Assembly (NCBI RefSeq): GCF_040741455.2
Contig: NZ_CP160328.2
Location: 496,001-560,000, forward strand
Length of the DNA stretch: 64,000 nucleotides
Reading direction: 5' to 3'
From: Snodgrassella alvi
GTDB taxonomy: Bacteria; Pseudomonadota; Gammaproteobacteria; Burkholderiales; Neisseriaceae
In this document: in pieces, positions 39,083 through 49,742 of the stretch
How the letters are laid out: the number at the start of each line of letters is the position of its first letter
Numbering within the stretch: position 1 is the stretch's first letter
Made by a program: the position numbers and the translations under genes
The notes under the pieces: model-generated
The model's database searches: none
Told to the model about the DNA's origin: nothing
The model's input: only the letters and a program-made list of their open reading frames with translations

Positions 39083-40858
39083 TTAGTAAACGCGTTCAGC
39101 CGGTTTTATATATTCCACACTCAAGGGTTTAGTGTGTACTGGTTTATATTCCAGATGCTGATCTTCTGCGTAATACAATGTGTGTTTCATCCAATTTTCA
39201 TCGTCACGTTTAGGGTGGTCATCAGAAGCATGAGCACCACGTGATTCTTTACGTGCAGCAGCAGAAACCAGTGTAGCCTGAGCCACTTCAATCAGGTTAT
39301 CCAGTTCCAGCGCTTCAAGTCGTGCTGTATTCCAAACCTTACTCTTATCGTGAATCTGAGATTTAGCCACACGAGTAGCTATCTCATTGATTTTATCTAC
39401 GCCTTCTTTTAACAAGGCATCGGTGCGGAATACACCAGCATGCGACTGTACACAACGCTGCAAATCAGTACGAACATCAGACACTTCTTCACCATTCGTC
39501 TGATTTTCCAGTCGGCTGAGACGTGCCAAGGTTTTCTCACCGGCATCAGCTGGCAATTCACGATGAGCAACCTGCTGATTAATATACTCAATCATGTGGT
39601 CACCGGCCGCTTTACCAAACACCACCAAATCAAGTAAAGAATTAGTACCCAGACGGTTGGCTCCGTGCACAGATGCACACGCACACTCACCTGCAGCATA
39701 AAAACCAGGTACAGGAGCTTCCAGATCATCACCTTTGGCCATAACTACCTGGCCATGATAATTAGTCGGAATACCACCCATCATATAGTGACAGGTTGGC
39801 ACCACCGGTATCGGGTCTTTAATCGGATCCACACCGGCAAACTGAATGGAAATTTCGCGAATACCCGGCAATTTTTCCATAATTTTCTGCGCACCTAAGT
39901 GGTCCACTTTTAGCAAAACATGATCTTTATTTTTACCGACACCACGGCCTTCATGAATTTCAATAGCCATAGCACGAGACACTACATCGCGGCATGCTAA
40001 GTCTTTTACAGTAGGCGCATATCGTTCCATAAAACGCTCACCTTCACTGTTTAGCAAGATTCCACCTTCACCACGTACGCCTTCAGTAATCAGCACACCA
40101 GCACCGGCCAAACCTGTAGGATGGAACTGCCAAAACTCCATGTCTTCCAATGGAATACCTGCACGAGCTGCAATCCCCAGTCCATCGCCGGTATTCATAT
40201 AGGCATTAGTAGAGGAAGCATAAATACGACCGGCACCGCCAGTTGCAAAAAGCACAGCCTTAGCATGCAGAATGTAAACTTCACCAGTTTCCATTTCCAT
40301 GGCAACGACGCCAATGACCACACCCTCTGAATCCCGAATCAGATCCAGCGCCGCCCACTCTACAAAGAACTGAGTTTCAGCATGAACATTTTGCTGATAC
40401 AAAGTATGCAGCATGGCATGGCCAGTACGGTCAGCCACGGCACAAGCACGCTCCACAGCTCTTTTACCAAATTCGGCAGTATGCCCGCCAAAAGGACGCT
40501 GATAAATTTTGCCGGATTCAACACGGTCAAATGGCATACCCATGTGTTCCAGCTCTACCACCGCATCAGGTGCACGACGAGTCATGAACTCAATTGCGTC
40601 CTGATCACCCAGCCAGTCAGAACCCTTTACGGTATCGTACATGTGCCAGCTCCAGTGGTCTTCCTGCACATTACCCAGCGAGGCGGAAATACCACCCTGA
40701 GCAGCAACCGTATGCGAACGAGTGGGGAAAACTTTAGATAGCACCACTGTATTTAAACCTGCTTTAGATAATTGCAGAGCCGCACGAAGCCCTGCACCAC
40801 CGCCGCCAACAATTACTGCATCAAAACGACGTACCGGCAAACTCTTGGGCATACTCAT
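39083..40858 (-). CDS. sdhA: Succinate dehydrogenase flavoprotein subunit
   Basis: SdhA oxidises succinate to fumarate with covalently bound FAD. The 591-residue protein has [17 protein letters not shown] near residue 15, the FAD-linked His in [17 protein letters not shown] (about 46), [22 protein letters not shown] (about 240) and [18 protein letters not shown] (about 393). The C-terminal helical domain ends normally. The ATG at 40858 overlaps the sdhD stop as ATGA; a TTG at 40870 would start within sdhD and is not needed. Membrane-bound with SdhBCD as complex II. Confidence 0.97.
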   Translation of the reverse strand: MSMPKSLPVRRFDAVIVGGGGAGLRAALQLSKAGLNTVVLSKVFPTRSHTVAAQGGISASLGNVQEDHWSWHMYDTVKGSDWLGDQDAIEFMTRRAPDAVVELEHMGMPFDRVESGKIYQRPFGGHTAEFGKRAVERACAVADRTGHAMLHTLYQQNVHAETQFFVEWAALDLIRDSEGVVIGVVAMEMETGEVYILHAKAVLFATGGAGRIYASSTNAYMNTGDGLGIAARAGIPLEDMEFWQFHPTGLAGAGVLITEGVRGEGGILLNSEGERFMERYAPTVKDLACRDVVSRAMAIEIHEGRGVGKNKDHVLLKVDHLGAQKIMEKLPGIREISIQFAGVDPIKDPIPVVPTCHYMMGGIPTNYHGQVVMAKGDDLEAPVPGFYAAGECACASVHGANRLGTNSLLDLVVFGKAAGDHMIEYINQQVAHRELPADAGEKTLARLSRLENQTNGEEVSDVRTDLQRCVQSHAGVFRTDALLKEGVDKINEIATRVAKSQIHDKSKVWNTARLEALELDNLIEVAQATLVSAAARKESRGAHASDDHPKRDDENWMKHTLYYAEDQHLEYKPVHTKPLSVEYIKPAERVY

Positions 40859-41202
40859 GCTAACCCCCAAATCACTTTAACAGAATAAATCAGACTGCCT
40901 AACAGCCATAAAATAGTAGCCACATGTAAAAACAGGCGTAAACCCGCCGGTTTAATGTAATCCATCCATAAATCACGAATACCAATCCAGGCATGCATCA
41001 CCAGTGCCAGCACAAATATCTGAGTCACCACGCGCACCCAAGTCAGGCTAAAAAAACAGCGCCAATCCTGATAAGTATGGGGTAAACAGATGATCATGAT
41101 TAAAAACAGCACTGAATACACCAGCATGATGACAGCGGTGATGCGCTGCATAATCCAGTCGCGCAAGCCATAGTGCGCGCCAGCTAATTTACGGTCTATC
41201 AT
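40855..41202 (-). CDS. sdhD: Succinate dehydrogenase membrane anchor subunit D
   Basis: SdhD is one of two membrane subunits that bind heme b and ubiquinone. The 115-residue protein has three predicted helices: about residues 17-35 ([17 protein letters not shown]), 52-80 with the heme-ligand type His in [16 protein letters not shown], and 88-110 ([18 protein letters not shown]). The ATG at 41202 overlaps the sdhC stop as ATGA; the longer ORF to 41250 lies inside sdhC and is rejected. It matches the family in length (about 113-120). Confidence 0.93.
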   Translation of the reverse strand: MIDRKLAGAHYGLRDWIMQRITAVIMLVYSVLFLIMIICLPHTYQDWRCFFSLTWVRVVTQIFVLALVMHAWIGIRDLWMDYIKPAGLRLFLHVATILWLLGSLIYSVKVIWGLA

Positions 41203-41579
41203 GATAATAAACACGCTCCATAAATAATAACGGTCAATACAATTGCACATACCACCACAGCTTTGGCAGAAGCTCGTGCTGTTTTCAGTTCTGTACCTTT
41301 ATGTATATCCAGAAGCAGAAAGCGAATACCGGCCAGACTGTGATAAACGTAAGCCAGCAACAGCACAAAAAGAATGCACTTAACCAAAGGATGGTGTACT
41401 AATGCCTGATAAGTATTAAACGCAGATTCATGGGACAGCGTACCTGCAAACAGCCACAATAAAACCGGAATACAGATAAACAGTGCCACACCACTGAAAC
41501 GATGAAAAATAGATACAATACCCGGAATGGGTAATCGTATCTTTTGAATATCCAGATAAACTGGCCTTTCCTTTTGCAT
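41199..41579 (-). CDS. sdhC: Succinate dehydrogenase cytochrome b556 subunit
   Basis: SdhC is the other membrane subunit of complex II. The 126-residue protein has HRFSGVALFICIPVLLW near residue 26, where conserved Ser and Arg contact ubiquinone, and the heme His in YHSLAGIRFLLLDIHKG near residue 82. The three membrane helices are plain: about 27-48, 65-88 and 103-124. AGGAG lies before the ATG at 41579. It is the first gene of the sdhCDAB-E cluster, 139 bp downstream of the GntR gene. Confidence 0.95.
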   Translation of the reverse strand: MQKERPVYLDIQKIRLPIPGIVSIFHRFSGVALFICIPVLLWLFAGTLSHESAFNTYQALVHHPLVKCILFVLLLAYVYHSLAGIRFLLLDIHKGTELKTARASAKAVVVCAIVLTVIIYGACLLS

Positions 41580-41718
41580 CGGTAACTCCTCTTGATTATT
41601 AGAAGATTTAACTCAAAACCAGCGACTCACGCCGCCTCAAACCGAAATTTACTGCAATTGACCCAGTTTTTAACAAACCAGTCAAAAAACAACAGATAAA
41701 TTATTTACAATTCAGTCT

Positions 41719-42486
41719 TCAAAAATCTGCTGAGCTTTTTAATGAAAGCTGCAAAGCCTGACTTCCGAATTGTAAATAACGCCGGCGCCACTCATAAGCT
41801 ACACCGTCAACACTCTGACTTAGGCGCCCCAAACAAAGTGCAGATGTAACCACATCCGCTTTTAACAGTTTGGCTGTTTCTGCACGCAGCGAAGTCTGCC
41901 AGAGCCATTGTTGCGCAGTATCCACCAGAACATCATATTCAATCAACAAAAAAGCATAAAAACTACCGCGGCGACGCACAAAACGTACATTTAAATCCGG
42001 TAATAATGCAACAGGTAAATACATTTCATCTACTGCCACCTCTGTATAACCAGTACGCCACAGCAACATAATTTTCCAAACAGATTCTGACACCTTAATA
42101 CCCAGCTGCTCAGCCGTTTCTTCATCAGCAGCGGCAACCGCAAGACTCAATACTTCAGCCACAGGCCAGATTTTTTCCAGCCTATCCTTGTGTAAGGCAG
42201 GTATTTCCGTAAAAGGAAAACAACCCCAATCCCAGTTTTGCTTAGTAACAAAAGTACCCACCCCTTGCTGGCGCTGCAAAATACCACGCGCCGCCAATTC
42301 ACTCAGACCCTTACGTATCGTACCCTGACTGACTTTCCACTGCTCTGCCAGATTCCATTCGCTTGGAAGAGGCTGGCCAGGTTTGAAATCGCCATCCACA
42401 AGTAGGTGTACTACCCGCTTCATGACAGACTGATATAGAGGAATATGCCTTTTAAGCGGATTAAGTTTGAATCTATTGTACGACAT
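41719..42486 (-). CDS. GntR-family transcriptional regulator (HutC/UTRA type)
   Basis: The 255-residue protein has an N-terminal winged helix-turn-helix: PLYQSVMKRVVHLLVDGDFKPG near residue 14, then PSEWNLAEQWKVSQGTIRKGLSELAARGIL with the recognition helix. A UTRA-like ligand-sensing domain follows (residues 90-245; VWKIMLLWRTGYTEVAVDEMYLP is typical). The start at 42486 is set by GAG with 6-bp spacing; the ORF reaches to 42522. It lies between sdhC and mdh, as seen in several Betaproteobacteria, and probably controls this TCA block in response to an organic acid. A palindrome at 42507-42520 is the likely operator. Confidence 0.85.
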   Translation of the reverse strand: MSYNRFKLNPLKRHIPLYQSVMKRVVHLLVDGDFKPGQPLPSEWNLAEQWKVSQGTIRKGLSELAARGILQRQQGVGTFVTKQNWDWGCFPFTEIPALHKDRLEKIWPVAEVLSLAVAAADEETAEQLGIKVSESVWKIMLLWRTGYTEVAVDEMYLPVALLPDLNVRFVRRRGSFYAFLLIEYDVLVDTAQQWLWQTSLRAETAKLLKADVVTSALCLGRLSQSVDGVAYEWRRRYLQFGSQALQLSLKSSADF

Positions 42487-42506
42487 TTCTAACTCAAGTA
42501 AACAAA

Positions 42507-42520
42507 GTCTTATATAAGAC
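42507..42520. promoter_or_regulatory. Palindromic operator candidate for the GntR regulator
   Basis: GTCTTATATAAGAC is a perfect 14-bp palindrome, 21 bp upstream of the chosen GntR start and 190 bp from mdh. It has the GT-x-TA-x-AC core style of HutC-subfamily GntR sites, doubled symmetrically. I found no other full copy in this window; a half-like TATAAGACAT occurs near 53484. Confidence 0.6.
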
Positions 42521-42709
42521 ATAAGATATCACAAAAATTGCTAAAATATTCTCAAAAAACATCATTCCATTACGTCAATTAATTTAATTTTGAACAAAAT
42601 TTTGCTATCATACCGACCATAATTTTGTGGTGCAGCATCATCAACCACCTTGTAAAGACAAGAAAAACTATTTGTTGTCGTGTTTATTTATTAATTAAGA
42701 GGACAAGTT

Positions 42710-43687
42710 ATGAAAAAACCTGTACGCATTGCCGTAACGGGTGCTACTGGCCAGATTGGTTATGCTCTGCTATTCCGTATCGCCAGCGGCGATATGCTTG
42801 GAACCGATACACCGGTTATTCTTCAACTGCTTGATTTGCCACAATCACAGACTGCTGCACAGGGTGTCATGATGGAATTGCAAGATTGTGCATTTCCCCT
42901 GCTGGTTGATATGTTTGCAACTCATGATCCAGAAGTAGCATTTAAAGATGCGGATATTGCCATTCTCGTGGGCGCTCGCCCGCGCAGCAAAGGAATGGAA
43001 CGCAGCGATTTACTTCAAGCAAACGCCGAAATCTTCGCAACTCAGGGTGCGGCGCTAAATAAAGTAGCCAGCCGCAATGTTAAAGTAGTAGTGGTTGGCA
43101 ATCCAGCCAATACCAATGCTTACATTGCCATGAAATCGGCGCCCGATTTACCCGCTAAAAATTTCACTGCCCTGATGCGTCTGGATCACAATCGCGCACT
43201 CAGTCAATTGGCAGAAAAAACGGGTAAGCCAGTAAGTAAAATCAGTAAATTATGTGTTTGGGGCAATCATAGTCCCACCATGTATGCAGATTATCGCTTT
43301 GCCACCATTGATAACGAAAATATAGCAGAGATGATTAATGACCAAAGCTGGTATGAGAACGAATTTCTGCCTAAAGTTGGTAAGCGGGGATCAGCAATTA
43401 TTGAAGCACGTGGCCTTTCTTCTGCAGCTAGTGCGGCCAATGCCATCATTGATCAAATTCATGATTGGGTAATCGGTACTAACGGCGAATGGGTTACTAT
43501 GGGCGTGCCTTCTGATGGTTCTTATGGCATTCCGGAAGAAATGGTATTTGGCTTCCCGATGACCTGCGAAAATGGTGAGTACACTATCGTCAAAGATTTG
43601 CCAATAGATGAATTCAGCCAGCAACGCATTAATCAGACTCTGGCCGAGCTTGAAGAAGAAAAAGCCGAAGTCAGCAATTTAATTTAA
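42710..43687 (+). CDS. mdh: Malate dehydrogenase (NAD-dependent)
   Basis: Mdh oxidises malate to oxaloacetate with NAD+. The 325-residue protein belongs to the cytosolic-type family: [23 protein letters not shown] near residue 4 for [41 protein letters not shown] near 128, [13 protein letters not shown] with the substrate Arg/Asp near 160, and the catalytic His in [11 protein letters not shown] near 187. AAGAGGA upstream sets the start. It is divergent from the GntR gene and ends in a terminator. Neisseria species often rely on membrane malate:quinone oxidoreductase instead, so a soluble enzyme here is of interest. Confidence 0.95.
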   Translation: MKKPVRIAVTGATGQIGYALLFRIASGDMLGTDTPVILQLLDLPQSQTAAQGVMMELQDCAFPLLVDMFATHDPEVAFKDADIAILVGARPRSKGMERSDLLQANAEIFATQGAALNKVASRNVKVVVVGNPANTNAYIAMKSAPDLPAKNFTALMRLDHNRALSQLAEKTGKPVSKISKLCVWGNHSPTMYADYRFATIDNENIAEMINDQSWYENEFLPKVGKRGSAIIEARGLSSAASAANAIIDQIHDWVIGTNGEWVTMGVPSDGSYGIPEEMVFGFPMTCENGEYTIVKDLPIDEFSQQRINQTLAELEEEKAEVSNLI

Positions 43688-43704
43688 CATTTTAAACCTG
43701 TTTT

Positions 43705-43734
43705 CGGTCAGCATTAATTGCTGGCCGTTTTTAT
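43705..43734 (+). terminator. Intrinsic terminator after mdh
   Basis: CGGTCAGCA (43705-43713) pairs with TGCTGGCCG (43719-43727) with one G-T pair, then TTTTTAT. Confidence 0.85.
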
Positions 43735-43746
43735 CTTAGCGAAGCT

Positions 43747-43923
43747 TCAGTCTCCTTTTAGCACATATAACAAGCATATCAGCGCTGCCATACTTAACAA
43801 TATCATCGCCAGACTGTTCACCCAGTAATTTATTGATTCTCTATTCCGCTTTTTCAGTACGCATCTGTATATCATCACCAAAAACAAAACAATTATCAAC
43901 AGACGCAGTAATCGTCCAATCAT
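43747..43923 (-). CDS. Possible small two-helix membrane protein
   Basis: A 58-codon frame encodes MIGRLLRLLIIVLFLVMIYR, a basic middle (CVLKKRNRESINYWVN), then a second hydrophobic stretch (SLAMILLSMAALICLLYVL). It would be a two-pass inner-membrane protein of unknown function. GGAAAG precedes the ATG by a short gap. It is convergent to mdh and divergent from metX. It is too short for a search-free assignment; it may also be chance, since AT-rich DNA readily gives hydrophobic frames. A longer frame in the same region on this strand (43841-44035) shows no signal. Confidence 0.4.
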   Translation of the reverse strand: MIGRLLRLLIIVLFLVMIYRCVLKKRNRESINYWVNSLAMILLSMAALICLLYVLKGD

Positions 43924-44003
43924 TTACTTTCCAAAACATGTAATTCTGTGCAAACAACGTAAAGTCGTTATAATGCCCATTTTCTATTCTTTTACATATT
44001 CTC

Positions 44004-45143
44004 ATGAAAGAAATAGACAGTATAGGCCTTGTCACCCCTCAGAAGCTGTTTTTTGACTGCCCGCTCACCCTGCAGAATGGTAGCGTTTTACCACATTTTG
44101 AGCTAATGATAGAAACCTATGGCTGTCTAAATGCAGATAAAAGCAATGCGGTACTGATTTGCCATGCGTTGTCTGGAAATCATCATGTTGCAGGTTACCA
44201 CAATCGCGATGACAAACATCCCGGCTGGTGGGATAACATGGTTGGTCCTGGCAAACCAGTTGATACCAACCGTTTCTTTGTCGTGGGATTGAACAATCTG
44301 GGTGGGTGCCATGGCAGCACCGGACCTTTAAGCATCAATCCCACTACAGGACAGGCTTATGGTGCTGAATTTCCAATGGTTACCGTAAAAGATTGGGTGA
44401 AAAGCCAAGCTATGCTGGCCGATCGGCTAGGTATCCAGCAATGGGCTGCCATCATGGGTGGCAGTCTAGGTGGAATGCAGGCACTACAATGGGCTATTGA
44501 TGAACCAAAACGATTACGCCATGCGCTGATTATCGCCTCAGCACCCCGTTTATCTACCCAGAATATTGCTTTCAACGATGTCGCTCGACAAGCCATACTG
44601 ACTGACCCCGACTTCTGTCAGGGTCACTACGTACAACAACAAAAAATTCCACGTCGTGGTTTGCGCATTGCTCGCATGATGGGACACATCACTTATCTCG
44701 CAGAAGACGGCCTAGGCAAAAAATTTGGCCGGCAAATGCGTCAGCCAAATTATCAATATGATTACAATGTCGAATTCGAAGTAGAATCTTACTTACGTTA
44801 TCAGGGTGACAAATTTGCCGAAATGTTCGATGCCAATAGTTATTTACTAATGACAAAAGCTCTGGATTATTTCGATCCGGCAAAAGATTTTGATGGCGAT
44901 TTAGTAGCCGCAGTCTCAACAATTCAAGCTAAAATATTTCTGGCCAGCTTCAGCAGTGACTGGCGTTTTTCACCCAGACGTTCACAGGAATTGCTGGACG
45001 CATTGGTGGCAGCCAACAAACCTGTACAGTATATCGCGCTCAACTCCGTTCACGGCCATGATGCTTTTTTAATGGAAGACAAGGATTATCAGGCCGCCAT
45101 CCGCATTTACTTCAATAACATAGCTAGCGAGCTTACATTATGA
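44004..45143 (+). CDS. metX: Homoserine O-acetyltransferase (MetX type)
   Basis: MetX activates homoserine with acetyl-CoA (some relatives use succinyl-CoA) for methionine synthesis. The 379-residue alpha/beta-hydrolase has the nucleophile Ser in [13 protein letters not shown] (about residue 153), the oxyanion region [11 protein letters not shown] near 58, [14 protein letters not shown] (about 100), and the catalytic His in [12 protein letters not shown] near 353, with Asp upstream in [10 protein letters not shown]. It overlaps metW by 4 bp. MetX enzymes differ in acyl-CoA preference, which cannot be read from the motif alone. The ribosome-binding site is weak. Confidence 0.95.
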   Translation: MKEIDSIGLVTPQKLFFDCPLTLQNGSVLPHFELMIETYGCLNADKSNAVLICHALSGNHHVAGYHNRDDKHPGWWDNMVGPGKPVDTNRFFVVGLNNLGGCHGSTGPLSINPTTGQAYGAEFPMVTVKDWVKSQAMLADRLGIQQWAAIMGGSLGGMQALQWAIDEPKRLRHALIIASAPRLSTQNIAFNDVARQAILTDPDFCQGHYVQQQKIPRRGLRIARMMGHITYLAEDGLGKKFGRQMRQPNYQYDYNVEFEVESYLRYQGDKFAEMFDANSYLLMTKALDYFDPAKDFDGDLVAAVSTIQAKIFLASFSSDWRFSPRRSQELLDALVAANKPVQYIALNSVHGHDAFLMEDKDYQAAIRIYFNNIASELTL

Positions 45144-45736
45144 ACACTTCTACTACGCCATTGCGTGGTGACTTACAACTAATTTTCGACTGGATAACTC
45201 CAAATAGCCGTGTTCTGGATTTAGGTTGCGGAGATGGAGAATTGCTGGCTGCACTGGTTAAACACAAAAATTGTCAGGGTTATGGACTGGAAATTGCCAC
45301 AGACTACGTTCTGGCAGCCATGCAACGTGGTATCAATGTCATACAGGCTGATCTGGAAGCAGGACTGCAACACTTCAATGATAATAGCTTTGATATTATC
45401 GTTTTAAGCCAAACCATTCAATCCATGCAGAATACAGAAAAAATTTTACGGGAAATGAAACGTGTAGCACGTGAAGCTATCGTTACTTTTCCCAATTTTG
45501 GTTACTGGCGCAACCGTTTGCAAATTGCTTTACGTGGCCACATGCCCGTATCTGAACGCATGCCCTATCAATGGTATAACACACCCAATATACATTGGTG
45601 TACCTTACAGGATTTTGACAAGTTATGTGCCAAAAACCATTTAAATGTGCTGCAACGCGCTGTTATGAGTGGCAATAAACGTATCTCATTGTGGCCAAAC
45701 CTATTGGGTAGTCTTGCTTTTTATCGCGTAGGTTAA
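45140..45736 (+). CDS. metW: Methionine biosynthesis protein MetW
   Basis: MetW is a SAM-methyltransferase-like protein that pairs with MetX, often overlapping it, and is thought to support its activity. The 198-residue protein has [17 protein letters not shown] (SAM site) at about residue 23, [26 protein letters not shown], and the family-typical [22 protein letters not shown] near 115. [12 protein letters not shown] follows. The 4-bp overlap with metX means translational coupling. After it come about 270 bp without a gene, then argS. Confidence 0.95.
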   Translation: MNTSTTPLRGDLQLIFDWITPNSRVLDLGCGDGELLAALVKHKNCQGYGLEIATDYVLAAMQRGINVIQADLEAGLQHFNDNSFDIIVLSQTIQSMQNTEKILREMKRVAREAIVTFPNFGYWRNRLQIALRGHMPVSERMPYQWYNTPNIHWCTLQDFDKLCAKNHLNVLQRAVMSGNKRISLWPNLLGSLAFYRVG

Positions 45737-46002
45737 AAATATAGAGAAACAGTAGCTCCTGTTTTAAGCCCTAAAGACATCCGCAAGAGTAACCGTCATG
45801 TACGCTCTCATTTCTAACTCAAAAAACGTCACATCAACCTAAATTCAACCCCCAGCACATTCATATTCATAACACCAATGTGGATAAAACTATCATTTAT
45901 CTCACAATCAGCAGCATTCTAAAATCCCATTGCCGATAATAGCCTTTGCGGATGCGATTTAAGCGTATTTATGCGAAAATTAGCCATTTTCTTAAGTACT
46001 GA

Positions 46003-47730
<1,728 letters not shown>

Positions 47731-47753
47731 ACCTATTTTCATATGCAGAGAAT

Positions 47754-47792
47754 ACAGTACAGTCTGAAGCAAAGTAATTCAGACTGTACTGT
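47754..47792 (+). repeat. 15-bp perfect inverted repeat after argS
   Basis: ACAGTACAGTCTGAA (47754-47768) is exactly complementary to TTCAGACTGTACTGT (47778-47792), with a 9-nt loop. No T-run follows, so termination would need help; a processing or protein-binding site is possible. Confidence 0.6.
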
Positions 47793-47972
47793 ATTGAACG
47801 ACTACATAAATCATATTTGATTAATATCTGTATATGGTATGAAATTCTATTCAACCACAAGTTACTTAAATGAAATCAGTTTATTTCGTCTTTCTAGCAA
47901 GGTTTGTCTAGAATATTTTTATTGCCTTTAAACCGAATATTTATCTGTTTGTATATTCTTAATTTATTTTTC

Positions 47973-48001
47973 TTGGCACGTTTTTCAAACTATCTTATAA
48001 T
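47973..48001 (+). promoter_or_regulatory. Promoter of tRNA-Leu
   Basis: TTGGCA at 47973-47978 and TATAAT at 47996-48001 are 17 bp apart; start of transcription expected near 48008, 20 bp before the tRNA. Confidence 0.75.
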
Positions 48002-48028
48002 AATCGTCTGAATCAAGTTTTGATTTAT

Positions 48029-48113
48029 GCGGATATGGCGAAATTGGTAGACGCACCAGATTTAGGTTCTGGCGCCGAAAGGTGTAAGAGTTCGAGTCTC
48101 TTTATCCGCACCA
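48029..48113 (+). tRNA. tRNA-Leu (anticodon TAG)
   Basis: A full 85-nt class II tRNA with encoded CCA. The acceptor arm is GCGGATA/TATCCGC, the anticodon arm CCAGA-TTTAGGT-TCTGG gives TAG (reading CTA), and a long variable arm (GCGCCGAAAGGTGT) is typical of tRNA-Leu. It has its own strong promoter and a terminator downstream. Confidence 0.95.
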
Positions 48114-48123
48114 CAGATTTTAA

Positions 48124-48154
48124 AAAAGGTATCTTTATTTAAGATACCTTTTTT
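48124..48154 (+). terminator. Terminator of tRNA-Leu
   Basis: AAGGTATCTT pairs with AAGATACCTT over a 4- to 5-nt loop, followed by TTTT. Confidence 0.85.
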
Positions 48155-48581
48155 AATACCTCACATTTTCATCATAAATCATATCAACCAGTCCCTGAAT
48201 CTAGTCCATAATATCTGGCTTTTTCTAAACGCAAACTAACTGAATCCTCTATATACCAATATCTTCATTATCTCCATAAATCTCCAAACAAAAGATTAAA
48301 TGATCTATAGAAATTTGCTCTCCACCCAAATCCAAGAACAATTTTCAAATTTTTTATTCTTCACTCAGATAATATGATGTACGGATGCGCTCAAAGCAAT
48401 CACAAATATGATCATGCACTGTTTTCAGCAAACTAAAATTAAATTATGCAGAATAAGTTAAATATTTACCAAATTTAAGTTAAATTGTTTTGCATATATC
48501 TATATTAAGCTGTCGACACCACTAAGAAAGCTAATAACTATGCAAAAATGAAAAAACTAGAATGATATAAAAAGATATGTT
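48155..48581. other. Non-coding stretch between tRNA-Leu and the tRNA-Val cluster
   Basis: About 430 bp of AT-rich DNA, with the plus strand clearly C-rich over G. No credible ORF, RNA or repeat recognised. Confidence 0.4.
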
Positions 48582-48657
48582 TGGTGGGTGATGACGGAGT
48601 CGAACCGCCGACATTCTGCTTGTAAGGCAGACGCTCTACCAACTGAGCTAATCACCC
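48582..48657 (-). tRNA. tRNA-Val (anticodon TAC)
   Basis: A 76-nt tRNA with encoded CCA. The acceptor arm is GGGTGAT/ATCACCC, the anticodon arm TCTGC-CTTACAA-GCAGA gives TAC. It is identical to the copy at 48793-48868. Confidence 0.95.
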
Positions 48658-48683
48658 AAAAGAAAACAGCTAAATGGGTATAT

Positions 48684-48760
48684 TGGCGCGGCGGACGGGG
48701 CTCGAACCCGCGACCCCCGGCGTGACAGGCCGGTACTCTAACCAACTGAGCTACCACCGC
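48684..48760 (-). tRNA. tRNA-Asp (anticodon GTC)
   Basis: A 77-nt tRNA with encoded CCA. The acceptor arm is GCGGTGG/CCGCCGC with one G-T pair, the anticodon arm CCGGC-CTGTCAC-GCCGG gives GTC. It sits between two copies of tRNA-Val. Confidence 0.95.
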
Positions 48761-48792
48761 GCAAGTTTTACGCTATTGCATAAAACAAAAAC

Positions 48793-48868
48793 TGGTGGGT
48801 GATGACGGAGTCGAACCGCCGACATTCTGCTTGTAAGGCAGACGCTCTACCAACTGAGCTAATCACCC
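48793..48868 (-). tRNA. tRNA-Val (anticodon TAC), second copy
   Basis: Same 76-nt sequence as the tRNA at 48582-48657. Being the most upstream on the minus strand, it is the first gene of the Val-Asp-Val transcript. Confidence 0.95.
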
Positions 48869-49742
48869 TGTGCTGTTGAGGCGCGTATTTAATCACAGTG
48901 CCAACACTTCAGCAAGCTATTTTTTAAATTAGCAAACACATATTAGCTAGTTATATGTTTTTTATAAGTATAATTATTAAAGTAGAAATATGACTTATAC
49001 ATTAAATCATTCTGTAACAATAAAATTATAATTCAATTTGAAGATACAACCAATTTAAAACAACCTTACCACAGCCATACATGGCTCACACACTAATCTA
49101 TTAATTGTCTTTTTATCCATCATCCCACAACATTACAGCCATACCAGTTTTTTGTTCAGGGGCTAACTAAGCTCAGCTGATCATCAATATCGAACTGCAA
49201 AATTAACAAAACAAAACATGTATAAATGTGCAGTAAGCAATAAAATTGCCAATATAGATAAAAAAGGATTTAATAATTCATTATTGAAATCGAAAATCAA
49301 ACTAAAGTAAAAACTAAATACAATCTTAAACTACACAATAAACATATTAATAAATATAAAATACGCAATAAAATTTTAATAAATATCGATTAATTTATCC
49401 TTTACATTAATTTATTGGCTCTATCTAAGCAAAGTTAATCTGTTTACTTCTAAAATAAATTAAAAGATTATTTTTATTCAGGTTAGCATCCATGAGCATA
49501 AAATTGCTTGAAAATTCTTTTGGAATATAAAACACCGGCAAACGTTTCAGCTACCAACCTACTGTCTAACGGACCACATACATACCTTCAAACTGAATGA
49601 TTACTCATGTCTGGATAGTATCCAGCATAAATGTCAGGATAAAAATCAGCCCTTCTAAATATTTTTTTATTACTTCTCTCTGTTCACCTTGCACAAGTTA
49701 ATCAGCTGGCTAAAAACAGATCTCATCAAACGCAGGAAACTT
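48869..49742. other. Long AT-rich region upstream of the first pilY1 gene
   Basis: About 870 bp without a coding frame. It must hold the tRNA operon promoter (minus strand) and the pilY1 promoter (plus strand). A palindrome CTGGATA-G-TATCCAG is at 49611-49625, about 118 bp before the pilY1 start, an operator-like element. Plus-strand C exceeds G strongly in parts (49081-49140). Confidence 0.45.
49504..49531 (+). promoter_or_regulatory. Possible promoter of the first pilY1 gene
   Basis: TTGCTT at 49504-49509 and TATAAA at 49526-49531 are 16 bp apart. It would give a leader of about 205 nt that includes the palindrome at 49611. Confidence 0.35.

Noticed and set aside
48557-48757. 66-codon minus-strand frame reading through the tRNA-Val and tRNA-Asp genes
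   Set aside because: It is translated from tRNA sequence; peptides of the SSVGRAS type are a well-known artefact of frames laid over tRNA genes.
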